Below are positions 1-9,169 of a DNA stretch of 42,130 bases, piece after piece. Below the pieces are notes generated by a model. The model saw only the letters and a program-made list of their open reading frames with translations. It had not been told where the DNA came from and searched no databases. Made by a program: the position numbers and the translations under genes. Each line of letters begins with the position of its first letter. The stretch's first letter is position 1. Source of the stretch: Bacteroidaceae bacterium (GTDB lineage: Bacteria; Bacteroidota; Bacteroidia; Bacteroidales; Bacteroidaceae); assembly GCA_017547205.1 (NCBI GenBank), contig JAFYQH010000020.1:1-42130 (forward strand), read 5' to 3'.

Positions 1-99
1 AATATCATTGCTGGTGATACCTGTAATCTTGAAGTTTTCAATGAAACCTGATGGCAAGATCAAACGGGCTAATTCCAGTAGTATTTTTTCGTCCTGCAT
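1..99 (-). CDS. Transposase N-terminal fragment, probably ISAon1-like (runs off window)
   Basis: Reading leftwards from an ATG at 97-99, 33 codons stay open to the window edge. The start reads M-Q-D-E-K-I-L-L-E-L-A, followed by L-I-L-P-S-G-F-I-E-N-F-K. Small proteins with this leucine-rich start and an 'LLP..iv..F.i' core are typical of the N-terminal reading frame of ISAon1-type insertion sequences common in Bacteroidales. A -7-like box TATCTTCG lies on the minus strand at 119-126, with TTGG 19 nt upstream of it. Only the first third or so of the protein would be visible, so the family call is tentative and rests on resemblance alone. Confidence 0.4.
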   Translation of the reverse strand, partial: MQDEKILLELARLILPSGFIENFKITGITSNDI

Positions 100-118
100 A
101 GTACTTATTTTAACTATG

Positions 119-149
119 CGAAGATAATATTTTTATATCAGTCCCCCAA
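119..149 (-). promoter_or_regulatory. Candidate promoter of the left-edge transposase
   Basis: On the minus strand a -33-like TTGG is followed after 19 nt by TATCTTCG, close to the Bacteroidota -7 consensus TAnnTTTG. The start codon lies about 20 nt further on. This is a motif match only. The flanking GC-rich stretch at about 139-167 could be part of the element's terminal repeat, but the other end is not in the window. Confidence 0.35.
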
Positions 150-193
150 CTTTTGCAGGTGAGCCCATGATTTACACCGTTGGGAAATACAAA

Positions 194-228
194 TAAAAAA
201 AAGCAGACTTCGAAGTGAAATCTGCTTT
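194..228 (-). terminator. Rho-independent terminator after tRNA-Ser
   Basis: On the minus strand an 8-bp stem (AAAGCAGA pairing with TCTGCTTT) encloses a 13-nt loop and is followed directly by a run of U. It begins a few bases past the tRNA 3' end, as expected for a single-tRNA transcript. Confidence 0.8.
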
Positions 229-232
229 AAAG

Positions 233-317
233 CGGAGAGAGAGGGATTCGAACCCCCGGTACCTCTCGGTACGTCGGTTTTCAAGACCGGTGCAATCGAC
301 CACTCTGCCACCTCTCC
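233..317 (-). tRNA. tRNA-Ser (anticodon UGA)
   Basis: The minus strand folds as an 85-nt class II tRNA. A 7-bp acceptor stem starts GGAGAGG, the anticodon loop CTTGAAA carries TGA, and a variable arm (TACCGAGAGGTA) marks a serine tRNA. The T loop is TTCGAAT and the discriminator base is G. CCA is not encoded, which is usual in this phylum. It reads UCN serine codons. Confidence 0.95.
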
Positions 318-363
318 AGGTTTTTTTGTTGTCAAAGGAAGTGGTCTTTCCGTTTTGACGTTG

Positions 364-395
364 CAAAGGTATGACAAATATGTGGACTATGCAAG
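364..395 (-). promoter_or_regulatory. Promoter of tRNA-Ser
   Basis: On the minus strand CTTG at 392-395 is followed after 20 nt by TACCTTTG (364-371), a full match to the Bacteroidota -7 box. The predicted start of transcription is about 40 nt before the mature tRNA. Confidence 0.6.
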
Positions 396-470
396 AGTTT
401 TGACGAAAAAATGCAATTATTTTTTGTATGGCTTTAATTCCTGCCATGCACCGAACTCTTTTTTTTCTAT

Positions 471-503
471 TTTGGGCTTCTTTTATTGCTTTTTGTAACT
501 TTG
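471..503 (+). promoter_or_regulatory. Promoter of the TSUP-family gene
   Basis: TTTG at 471-474 and TAACTTTG at 496-503 are separated by 21 nt, a full -33/-7 match. Transcription should begin near 510. This excludes in-frame start codons upstream and points to the ATG at 524. Confidence 0.65.
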
Positions 504-523
504 CGGTTGCTTATATATATGTT

Positions 524-1250
524 ATGGCAGGCATTCTTGTTTTTTTGTTTCTCTTTTCGCTTGGAGCTGGCTTTGTGCAGCGTGTATCGGGGTTCGGCTT
601 TGGGATATTCATAATGATGTTCCTGCCTTACATTATGCCGTCGTACAATGAGGCTGTGGCTCTGTCGGGTATTCTGTCCGGTTCTATAGCATTCACTGTA
701 GCATTGTGCAACATAAGGCATGTGTGTTGGAGAAAAATGTTCCTTGTGGTGCCGGCAAACGCGGCTGTTTTGTTTTTGTAGTCCGTTATATGGGGAATTT
801 CTCTACGCCTTTCATGCTAAAGTGTCTTGGTCTGCCTCTTGTGGTGATGGCTTCTTACTTTCTGTTTTTCAAAGGTCGCATAAGGGGTTATTTCGGTGGA
901 CGTGGCGCACAGCTTACGGTTGGTGCTACAAGCGGTTTTTGGGAGCTGTGTTTGAAATTTACGGTCCGCCAGTAGTCTTGTACGTGATGTGTATCTTTAA
1001 GGATAAACTCGAGTATTTGGCGATAATGCAGGCCTTTTGGGTTATTTCCAATATTGTTTATCTTGTTTATAGGTCGGGTGGCGGTTATTACAAAGTGCAG
1101 ACTCCGGTATGTTGGGCTTGTGGCCTTTCGGGTGCTTTCGTCGGCACTTTGTTGGGCGCAAAATGTTACAGTTTGCTCGATGCCAAAAGTTTTCGCCTTG
1201 TAGTTTATATGGTAATGGCGGCAAGCGGGGTAGTGGCTTTCTTTAAATAA
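524..1250 (+). pseudogene. TauE/SafE (TSUP) family membrane permease, broken by two frameshifts
   Basis: Three consecutive reading frames together spell one membrane protein of the TSUP family, which moves sulfite, sulfonates or other small anions across the inner membrane. The N-terminal part (G-F-V-Q-R-V-S-G-F-G-F-G) and the second-half signature (Y-G-P-P-V-V-L-Y) are the two family repeats. The frame changes once at the T-runs 768-777 and again at the T-run 936-940. Restoring one T at each place gives a single frame of 242 codons, the family's usual length, reading S-G-F-L-G-A-V across the second site. The promoter looks intact. Either the gene is recently inactivated, or the two deletions are homopolymer errors in the sequence; the DNA alone cannot decide. 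Confidence 0.75.
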
Positions 1251-1326
1251 AAATAAAACGATTACAAAAATGTAGTAATTGAAAAAAGATTCTTTCATTT
1301 ATATTATTATATAAGATTATTTTTAT

Positions 1327-1334
1327 TACCTTTG
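1327..1334 (+). promoter_or_regulatory. -7 box for pflB
   Basis: TACCTTTG matches TAnnTTTG. No clear TTTG lies at the usual distance upstream. The predicted transcript would have a leader of roughly 110 nt before pflB, long enough to hold regulation, though I see no strong hairpin in it. Confidence 0.5.
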
Positions 1335-1448
1335 TGTCCGGAAACGTTGAGGATGGTGTTTTTCTGCCGTCAGATGTCGTGCAGTTGGCATTTCTTTCAT
1401 GTTTTCCTTTGGTTTTGGCAAATCATAAATCTTTGATATAAAATAACT

Positions 1449-3677
<2,229 letters not shown>

Positions 3678-3697
3678 TTACAGACTTATGTATAATT

Positions 3698-3732
3698 AAA
3701 ATAGGCTGGCTGGTATGGCCGGCCTATTTTTT
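3698..3732 (+). terminator. Terminator between pflB and pflA
   Basis: AAAATAGGC at 3698-3706 pairs with GCCTATTTT at 3722-3730. The stem extends inwards with G-C and G-U pairs to about 13 bp and ends in a T-run. It sits 20 nt after the pflB stop and 13 nt before the pflA start. It probably lets only part of the transcription continue, keeping the activase at lower levels than the lyase. Confidence 0.75.
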
Positions 3733-3744
3733 AAATATGAAATT

Positions 3745-4476
3745 ATGACAATTAGAGTACATTCATACGAATCATTGGGCACTTTCGACGGTCCCGGTCT
3801 GCGTCTTGTGGTTTTCCTGCAGGGATGCAATTTCCGTTGTCTCTATTGTGCAAATCCCGATACCATAGATGCTAAGGGTGAGAGCAAAGAAACCGACATA
3901 GAGGATATTGTCCGCATGGCAATGAATGAAAAACCGTTCTTCGGCAAAAAGGGCGGTGTGACATTCAGTGGTGGTGAACCTACTTTCCAGGCCAAGGCAC
4001 TTGTTCCGCTTGTGAAACGCTTGAAGGAACAGGGAATCCATGTGTGTCTCGACACGAACGGCAGTATATGGAACAGCGACGTTGAGGAGCTCCTCTCGCT
4101 GGTTGACCTTGTGATGCTTGACATAAAGCAGTTCAATCCCGAACGTCATTCAATACTTACGGAGCGTCAGAACAAGCAGACACTTGCTACTGCAAAGTGG
4201 CTGCAGGATAACGGCCGTCCTTTCTGGTTGCGCTATGTGCTTGTTCAGGGTTACAGTGCCTTTGAAGAGGATATGCGTGCGATGGGTGAGCACTTCAGGA
4301 ACTACGATATGATAAAGCGCGTTGAGGTCTTGCCGTACCATACATTGGGAGCACACAAGTATGAGCCTCTTGGTATGGAATACAAATTGAAGGATGTAAA
4401 GGAGAACACCCCTGAACAGTTGGACGCTGCAAAGGCTATCTTTGATGAGTATTTCGATTGCGTGTTCGTGAATTGA
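3745..4476 (+). CDS. pflA: Pyruvate formate-lyase-activating enzyme (radical SAM)
   Basis: This 243-residue radical-SAM enzyme uses S-adenosylmethionine and a [4Fe-4S] cluster to install the glycyl radical on PflB. The N-terminus contains the substrate-loop signature S-L-G-T-F-D-G-P-G followed by the cluster motif C-N-F-R-C-L-Y-C (CxxxCxxC). The SAM-binding G-G-E-P is also present. I placed the start at the ATG giving M-T-I-R-V-H-S because an in-frame upstream ATG at 3715 lies inside the terminator hairpin and would add a non-family extension. It lies between pflB and a maa-like gene whose start is 6 nt after its stop. Confidence 0.95.
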   Translation: MTIRVHSYESLGTFDGPGLRLVVFLQGCNFRCLYCANPDTIDAKGESKETDIEDIVRMAMNEKPFFGKKGGVTFSGGEPTFQAKALVPLVKRLKEQGIHVCLDTNGSIWNSDVEELLSLVDLVMLDIKQFNPERHSILTERQNKQTLATAKWLQDNGRPFWLRYVLVQGYSAFEEDMRAMGEHFRNYDMIKRVEVLPYHTLGAHKYEPLGMEYKLKDVKENTPEQLDAAKAIFDEYFDCVFVN

Positions 4477-4482
4477 TTTCGC

Positions 4483-5040
4483 ATGCCGACCGAAAAGGAG
4501 AAAATGCTCTGTGGCGAGTTGTACAATGCCAATTATGATCTTGAACTGATTGCAGAAAGACATGCCTGCAAGGTCCTGTGCCAGCAGTACAATACTCTGC
4601 CATATGAAAACGAAACTGAACGCCGTGCCCTGTTGGGCTGTATTATCGGCAATTCTTCAGGAGATTATATAATTGAACCGTCATTCTGGTGCGATTATGG
4701 CTATAACATCTCGTTGGGGAAAAACTTTTATGCAAACCACAATCTTGTGATTCTCGATGCAGCCCCGGTAATTTTCGGGGATAACGTATTTGTGGCTCCC
4801 AACTGCTGTTTCACGACTGCAGGTCATCCGCTTGACGTGGAACTGCGTAATAAAGGGCTGGAATATGCCAAGCCCATCACCATAGGGAATAATGTTTGGA
4901 TAGGTGCCGGTGTTACAGTGCTTCCGGGCGTTACAATAGGTGATAATGCTACTATAGGTGCGGGAAGTGTCGTGAATAAGGATATTCCTTCCGGTGCGGT
5001 TGCTGCAGGAGTACCATGCCGGGTGTTAAGGCAAGAATAA
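4483..5040 (+). CDS. maa: Maltose/galactoside O-acetyltransferase family protein
   Basis: This is a 185-residue left-handed beta-helix acetyltransferase of the Maa/LacA/NodL group, which transfers acetyl from acetyl-CoA to a sugar hydroxyl in the cytoplasm. The N-terminal helical cap starts M-P-T-E-K-E-K-M-L. Hexapeptide repeats run from about residue 65 onward (I-G-N-N-V-W-I-G-A-G-V-T), and the catalytic histidine is in T-T-A-G-H-P-L-D. Length is that of maltose acetyltransferases. It starts 6 nt after pflA, so it should be on the same transcript. The true acceptor sugar is unknown. The pfl context may simply reflect acetyl-CoA supply or chance operon placement. Confidence 0.85.
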   Translation: MPTEKEKMLCGELYNANYDLELIAERHACKVLCQQYNTLPYENETERRALLGCIIGNSSGDYIIEPSFWCDYGYNISLGKNFYANHNLVILDAAPVIFGDNVFVAPNCCFTTAGHPLDVELRNKGLEYAKPITIGNNVWIGAGVTVLPGVTIGDNATIGAGSVVNKDIPSGAVAAGVPCRVLRQE

Positions 5041-5082
5041 CATGAAGGTCCGCCGAAAATCTCGGTGGACCTTCATGTTATT
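5036..5082. terminator. Long bidirectional hairpin between convergent genes
   Basis: The 21-nt arms at 5036-5056 and 5062-5082 pair along their full length (one G-U pair) around a 5-nt loop. There is no long U-run on either side, but it lies exactly between the convergent maa and DUF2147 genes, so it most likely ends or stabilises both transcripts. Confidence 0.65.
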
Positions 5083-5095
5083 GTATTCATTATCG

Positions 5096-5551
5096 TTACT
5101 TGAGCCTTGTCCAGTATACGGTTTTTCCGATACCCCAGATGTTACCATAGACTTTCAAGGTGTTTGCGTCCTTGAACTCAATGTCAACGCTGTATATCTT
5201 GCCGCTTGAGGGGTCGTATATCTTGGCGTCGCCCCACTCCTTGTCATCGGCATCGTATTTTAGACCTTTGATGAGTACAACTTTGTCGAGGTCTACATTT
5301 CTCAGGTTCTTGTCGGGGTTTTTGGTATCCTTGCGCTTTGCTCCGTTCGCGTCAACAGCGTTCTCGACCCAGAATACCTGTGCTGTATATGTGCCGTTAG
5401 CTGCCTTGCTGAACCTGATTTTGCTCTTGCCGCTCTCCTTTACATAAAGGTATTCGCCGATGATGTTGTCTCCCTTGGAGTTGATGTCCTGCGCTATTGC
5501 TGCAAATGAAAACATCATTGCGCTGATAAGTGCTAAAAAAATCTTTTTCAT
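5096..5551 (-). CDS. Exported DUF2147 family protein
   Basis: This 151-residue protein has a clear signal peptide (M-K-K-I-F-L-A-L, cleavage after A-I-A-Q near residue 21). The body belongs to the DUF2147 group of small beta-rich periplasmic proteins, with the features I-I-G-E-Y-L-Y near the start, a D-P-S-S-G-K-I-Y segment and a C-terminal V-Y-W-T-R. Its function is unknown. I chose the ATG at 5551 because the promoter at 5581-5610 places transcription start near 5574. That excludes the in-frame ATG at 5605, and an ATG at 5560 remains possible. It is a single-gene unit convergent with maa. Confidence 0.85.
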   Translation of the reverse strand: MKKIFLALISAMMFSFAAIAQDINSKGDNIIGEYLYVKESGKSKIRFSKAANGTYTAQVFWVENAVDANGAKRKDTKNPDKNLRNVDLDKVVLIKGLKYDADDKEWGDAKIYDPSSGKIYSVDIEFKDANTLKVYGNIWGIGKTVYWTRLK

Positions 5552-5580
5552 TTTGTACATTGTTTTTGTTTGGTTATGTA

Positions 5581-5610
5581 CAAAAGTATGGTAAAAATTG
5601 CACAAACAAA
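5581..5610 (-). promoter_or_regulatory. Promoter of the DUF2147 gene
   Basis: On the minus strand TTTG (5607-5610) is followed after 18 nt by TACTTTTG (5581-5588). Both boxes match the Bacteroidota consensus. Confidence 0.65.
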
Positions 5611-5698
5611 ATCGGTTTGTGCAATTATATTTGATTATTTGCTATTTTTAATTGTTGAATTCTGTTTTTGGACTGATGCAGGTGATAATAGACGTCTG

Positions 5699-6967
5699 TC
5701 ACGCGTTTTTACATTCGTATCCCAATGATTGTATCATCCTGATAACTTCGTCGGTATCAATATTACAGCCCTCTACATAGGCAATACCCTCAGCGAGTTC
5801 AACCTGTACAGCTGTAATACCACTGATGCTCGAAAGTGCCTTTTCAACATTGGCTTTGCAGTGGTTACACATCATTCCTTTGATATGGAACTTATGCTTG
5901 TCGATGCATAAACAATCTCCGTTGCAACTGCACGTTTCTTTGTCATCGTGGCTGCATCCATCTTTCTTGGTGCGCATGAAAAGGGCTGTTACAAGCAGGA
6001 TGACAAATATTATACTCGATGCCACTTGCCACCATGGTGTTCCACTGTGTATACAGCATGCGCTTCCATGGGTGTGGATGCTGCCGGCAAACCAATCTTT
6101 GGGCAATAGATTGTCAATTGTGAGGCCGAAGAGTATTGCTCCGGCAATTATGCTTGTAAGGTATATTGCCAGGCTCTTTTTCCCAAGTATTTTGTTTATC
6201 ACAAGTATCGCAGCGAGGTTTGTAGCAGGTCCTGCCATAAGCAGCACGAATGCGGCTCCAGGAGAGAGGCCTTTGAGTATTAGTGCTGCGGCAATGGGTA
6301 TCGAGCCTGTGGCGCAAAGGTACATGGGGAGAGAGAGCAGTAATATCACAAGCATGTTAAGCATTGGATAATCTCTCAGTAGCGAGAAGAGCTCATCGGG
6401 TACTGCAATGGTTATTATGGCTGCTATAAAAAGACCTATGACAATCCATTTTCCTATATCCTGCAGCATCTCTATAAAACCGTAGTGCAATATACCTATG
6501 CATTTTCTACAGAAACTTTTCTTTGTTTTCTTCTCTTTGCAATCAGTTGAACTCCAGTTATCATCTTTGTCCCAGCGGTTAACTGCATATCCGCCTACAA
6601 GCGCTGTTACAAGTGACGCAAGGGGGCGCATTATGGCAAAAGGTATTCCAAGCAGTGAGGCTGTTGCCAGTATTGAGTCAGCGCCGGTTTGCGGAGTTGA
6701 TATAAGAAAAGAGACTGTAGCCCCCTTAGATGCTCCTTCACGGCGCAGGGATGCCGCAGTTGGTATGACGCCGCATGAACATAGCGGTAACGGGATTCCT
6801 ATCATTGCTGCCCACAGAACGGAGCGGAGATTGCTGCCTGAAAGTCTGTCGGAAAAAATCCGACGTGGTACGAATTCATGCAGAATTCCGGCAATCAACA
6901 GACCTAGTAGCAGATATGGGGTCATTTCATTGAGTAGGTCAATCAACTGGTATATGTGTTCTTTCAT
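5699..6967 (-). CDS. SO_0444-type heavy-metal permease with C-terminal HMA domain
   Basis: This 422-residue inner-membrane permease belongs to the DUF318/SO_0444 family, linked to Cu/Zn efflux or metalloid export. About eight to ten hydrophobic segments are visible. The first cytoplasmic-side signature P-L-P-L-C-S-C-G carries a C-x-C pair likely to bind metal, and S-T-P-Q-T-G-A-D is a second conserved loop. After the last helix comes a Cys-rich linker with cysteines at 338, 346, 348, 352 and 354. A heavy-metal-associated domain follows (G-M-M-C-N-H-C, cysteines 367 and 370). A palindromic operator overlaps its promoter. The particular metal cannot be read from the sequence. Confidence 0.88.
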   Translation of the reverse strand: MKEHIYQLIDLLNEMTPYLLLGLLIAGILHEFVPRRIFSDRLSGSNLRSVLWAAMIGIPLPLCSCGVIPTAASLRREGASKGATVSFLISTPQTGADSILATASLLGIPFAIMRPLASLVTALVGGYAVNRWDKDDNWSSTDCKEKKTKKSFCRKCIGILHYGFIEMLQDIGKWIVIGLFIAAIITIAVPDELFSLLRDYPMLNMLVILLLSLPMYLCATGSIPIAAALILKGLSPGAAFVLLMAGPATNLAAILVINKILGKKSLAIYLTSIIAGAILFGLTIDNLLPKDWFAGSIHTHGSACCIHSGTPWWQVASSIIFVILLVTALFMRTKKDGCSHDDKETCSCNGDCLCIDKHKFHIKGMMCNHCKANVEKALSSISGITAVQVELAEGIAYVEGCNIDTDEVIRMIQSLGYECKNA

Positions 6968-6983
6968 AATTTTCTGTCATATA

Positions 6984-7025
6984 TATTTGCATCACGCATT
7001 CATGAATGCGTGATGCAAATATAAT
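6984..7025. promoter_or_regulatory. Perfect 42-bp palindrome over the permease promoter (candidate operator)
   Basis: Every base from 6984 pairs with its partner up to 7025 around the central TTCATGAA. The core arm is GCATCACGCATTC. On the minus strand TATATTTG (7018-7025) is an exact -7 box, so the palindrome covers the -7 box and the expected transcription start, 17 bp before the permease ATG. No U-run follows on the minus strand, which argues against a terminator. A repressor that senses the transported metal is the obvious reader, but no regulator gene is adjacent. Confidence 0.65.
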
Positions 7026-7071
7026 ACTTTTTGGGTTAACTGCTTTTGGCAATAGTTTGTTAAAAGAGTCA

Positions 7072-8379
7072 CTATTTCTCTCTTTTTTTGTTATTCTCGA
7101 TGATTCTGAGGTTTAGTGCGGCCTGTTCGTCTCCCATTGCTGCGGCTTTTATGAATGCCTGTTCCGCAGCGTGGCGTCTGTGACGTCTGTATTCAATTAC
7201 TCCCTGAAGATTCAGCGCATGCGGGTTGTTGCCGTATTGCTTCAATTCGTTTATAAGCCTCCGGTAGTCGGGATGGGGGTTGCTGTTAAGTTCGTCGACA
7301 ATGCTGTTGATTGCAATTGCTATGCTGTCGGGGTTGTTATGGTAGTATATGCCTGTGCAGCATGCCATTCTGTGTGCGGGAAACATCCTCTCGGTAAGTT
7401 CACGGTAGAGCGTGCCGCCATGGTATCGCTTGAGGATTGCTTCTCTCTTTCTGGGGTCTTGTTCGGCCTTCAGTCTTGTGATAAGGCTGTCACCTCCTGC
7501 AGTTCCCAGATCGTTAATGTCGGCATATACCATTTTCCAGTTGTTGCCTCCATCGGCTACTTCGAATATGGAGTCGGGAAGGTTGTAGCGGTCACGTATG
7601 TGGTTACGCATTGCTATGGCTCGTTTCCTGCCAAGGTCGGACGTCTTGTGTTCGCTGCCGTCGGGCGATGTGTATCCGACAATCTGTACTGCTTCAATGG
7701 TTGTGCTGCTGTCGGCCAGAACCTCGTTTATTATGGACATCAACTCTTCTATGTTCTGTGCGTTCTGGAGATATTCGGGATTCAGTCTGCTGCTGTTTGT
7801 AGTATACCTGACGATGTTTGGGGTTACGTTCATTCCCATTGCAACGGCATCGTCAAGCGGTACGTAGTGTGCCATACGGTGTATGTGCGGATACTCCATT
7901 GCCATGTAGTCGGCAAGGCTTCTTTCTGCATCTATCCTGTGGTTGCTCATTGATGGTATTCGCGGCAAACTGATAGCCATGGTGTCGCATTCGTACTTGA
8001 CCGTCTTGCCGTTGTCGTATTCGCTGTATGTGACAACATATATGCTATCGCCTATCGTACTTTCCGGTACCGATAGCGTTACGTTCTCACTGCCATTGTC
8101 ATGCAGCAGAGGAGCAGATCCGAATCTCTTTATGTACCTCTTTGTGTATCTGCGTCCTTGCAGGTGTCGTGCAGTTGAGCTCACGCATGTGTCGGGGGTA
8201 CATATGTGCGTGACTACAAGCATTCCTTCTGACGGACGCATTTTGGGGTTGTCGTAGTTGATGGTGAAATGCCAGCAACTGTCGTAGTGTGCAGCATCAT
8301 AACTTTCGGGCGACACCTGTGCACGGGTTGTAATGCATAGGAATAATAAAGAGAGCATGAAAAGAAAGTTACGTTTCAT
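7072..8379 (-). CDS. OmpA-like envelope protein with C-terminal TPR-like tail
   Basis: This 435-residue exported protein has a signal peptide (M-K-R-N-F-L-F-M, cleavage near T-T-R-A-Q at residue 21). The N-terminal ~150 residues form an unassigned beta-rich domain. The middle carries an OmpA-like core, N-P-E-Y-L followed by V-Q-I-V-G-Y-T-S-P-D-G-S, with L-G-R-K-R-A as the peptidoglycan-contact-type helix. Residues ~385-430 look like a TPR/Sel1-type helical repeat (A-L-N-L-Q-G-V-I-E-Y, then A-F-I-K-A-A-A-M-G-D). It resembles DUF3868/OmpA-like proteins of Bacteroidales, but no beta-barrel is apparent, so it is probably periplasmic. It lies about 70 nt downstream of the HAD gene and might share its transcript. 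Confidence 0.7.
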   Translation of the reverse strand: MKRNFLFMLSLLFLCITTRAQVSPESYDAAHYDSCWHFTINYDNPKMRPSEGMLVVTHICTPDTCVSSTARHLQGRRYTKRYIKRFGSAPLLHDNGSENVTLSVPESTIGDSIYVVTYSEYDNGKTVKYECDTMAISLPRIPSMSNHRIDAERSLADYMAMEYPHIHRMAHYVPLDDAVAMGMNVTPNIVRYTTNSSRLNPEYLQNAQNIEELMSIINEVLADSSTTIEAVQIVGYTSPDGSEHKTSDLGRKRAIAMRNHIRDRYNLPDSIFEVADGGNNWKMVYADINDLGTAGGDSLITRLKAEQDPRKREAILKRYHGGTLYRELTERMFPAHRMACCTGIYYHNNPDSIAIAINSIVDELNSNPHPDYRRLINELKQYGNNPHALNLQGVIEYRRHRRHAAEQAFIKAAAMGDEQAALNLRIIENNKKREK

Positions 8380-8449
8380 AAAGGTTTCTTTTGTCTGGTT
8401 GAAAAATATGTTACCTCTATAAAACGAATAAACCGGCCTTTCTGTTCTG

Positions 8450-9169
8450 TTATGTCAGTTTTTCTATTGTTCTGGGTAGTTTTTCGATACTGTCGATTAT
8501 GAAGGTTGGCTCATGGCTATCCTTGATTGGCTCGTCCTCCCAGCAGGCGTTCTTCAGCCATATTGTCCTGCATCCTAATGTCGCGGCCGGGTATATGTCT
8601 TTATTGTAGGAGTCTCCTACAACGGCAATCTCTTCGGCGTTCATCCCCAGGGCCTTCACTCCAAGTGCGAACAGTTCGGGATCGGGTTTGCGTATTCCTA
8701 CAACAGACGATTCGATGATTGCGGTGAAAATGTTGTCTAGTCCGAACTCCTTCAATACTACAGGCATGTTCCCGTAGAAATTGGTCACAAGTACCATCGG
8801 GAACCGTTCGCGGAGCCTGTTGACAATGGAACGGGACTGGTCTATCGTGTCCAGTACCCGTCTGTAACACCCTTCTGCGATCTCTTTTCCACACTCTTCT
8901 GTCAATCTGTCGGGGCCGGAATGCTCCTTGAGATATGCGAACTGCAATGCTATTTTTTTTTGAAGAAGGGTGCGGAACGTGTCCGTCGGTTCTATGATGC
9001 GCGCTTTTGCAAGCGAACGTTCACCATGTACATATGCTTCGCGGAATGTGGCCTTGTCGACTCCGGAGTCTGCCATGCTGTATTGTTCCCAGATGACTTC
9101 GCTCCAGTGTATGCCGTTTGTGTCTATGGTGCCTCCGTAATCGAATATTATGCCCTTAATTGAACTCAT
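8450..9169 (-). CDS. HAD superfamily hydrolase
   Basis: This 239-residue cytoplasmic HAD protein has motif I as F-D-Y-G-G-T with nucleophile D10, motif II L-V-T-N, motif III R-K-P-D-P-E and motif IV G-D-S-Y-N-K-D. A helical cap of ~100 residues sits between motifs I and II (C1 cap). The position two after the nucleophile is G rather than the usual acid/base Asp, so phosphatase activity is likely but not certain. Its start overlaps the end of the CDP-alcohol transferase gene by 14 nt, so the two are probably translated together. In context it may dephosphorylate the product of the transferase. A run of nine A in its coding strand (8953-8961) is a possible slippage site. Confidence 0.85.
   Translation of the reverse strand: MSSIKGIIFDYGGTIDTNGIHWSEVIWEQYSMADSGVDKATFREAYVHGERSLAKARIIEPTDTFRTLLQKKIALQFAYLKEHSGPDRLTEECGKEIAEGCYRRVLDTIDQSRSIVNRLRERFPMVLVTNFYGNMPVVLKEFGLDNIFTAIIESSVVGIRKPDPELFALGVKALGMNAEEIAVVGDSYNKDIYPAATLGCRTIWLKNACWEDEPIKDSHEPTFIIDSIEKLPRTIEKLT

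Noticed and set aside
148..167. A 12-base string shared with about 38150 as a mobile-element repeat
   Set aside because: A match of this length is expected by chance in 42 kb, and the surrounding bases do not match.
428..523. An earlier in-frame start for the TSUP gene
   Set aside because: The -33/-7 promoter (471-503) lies within this stretch, so transcripts begin after it.
6984..7025. The palindrome as a Rho-independent terminator
   Set aside because: No U-run follows on either strand and it sits over a -7 box next to a start codon.
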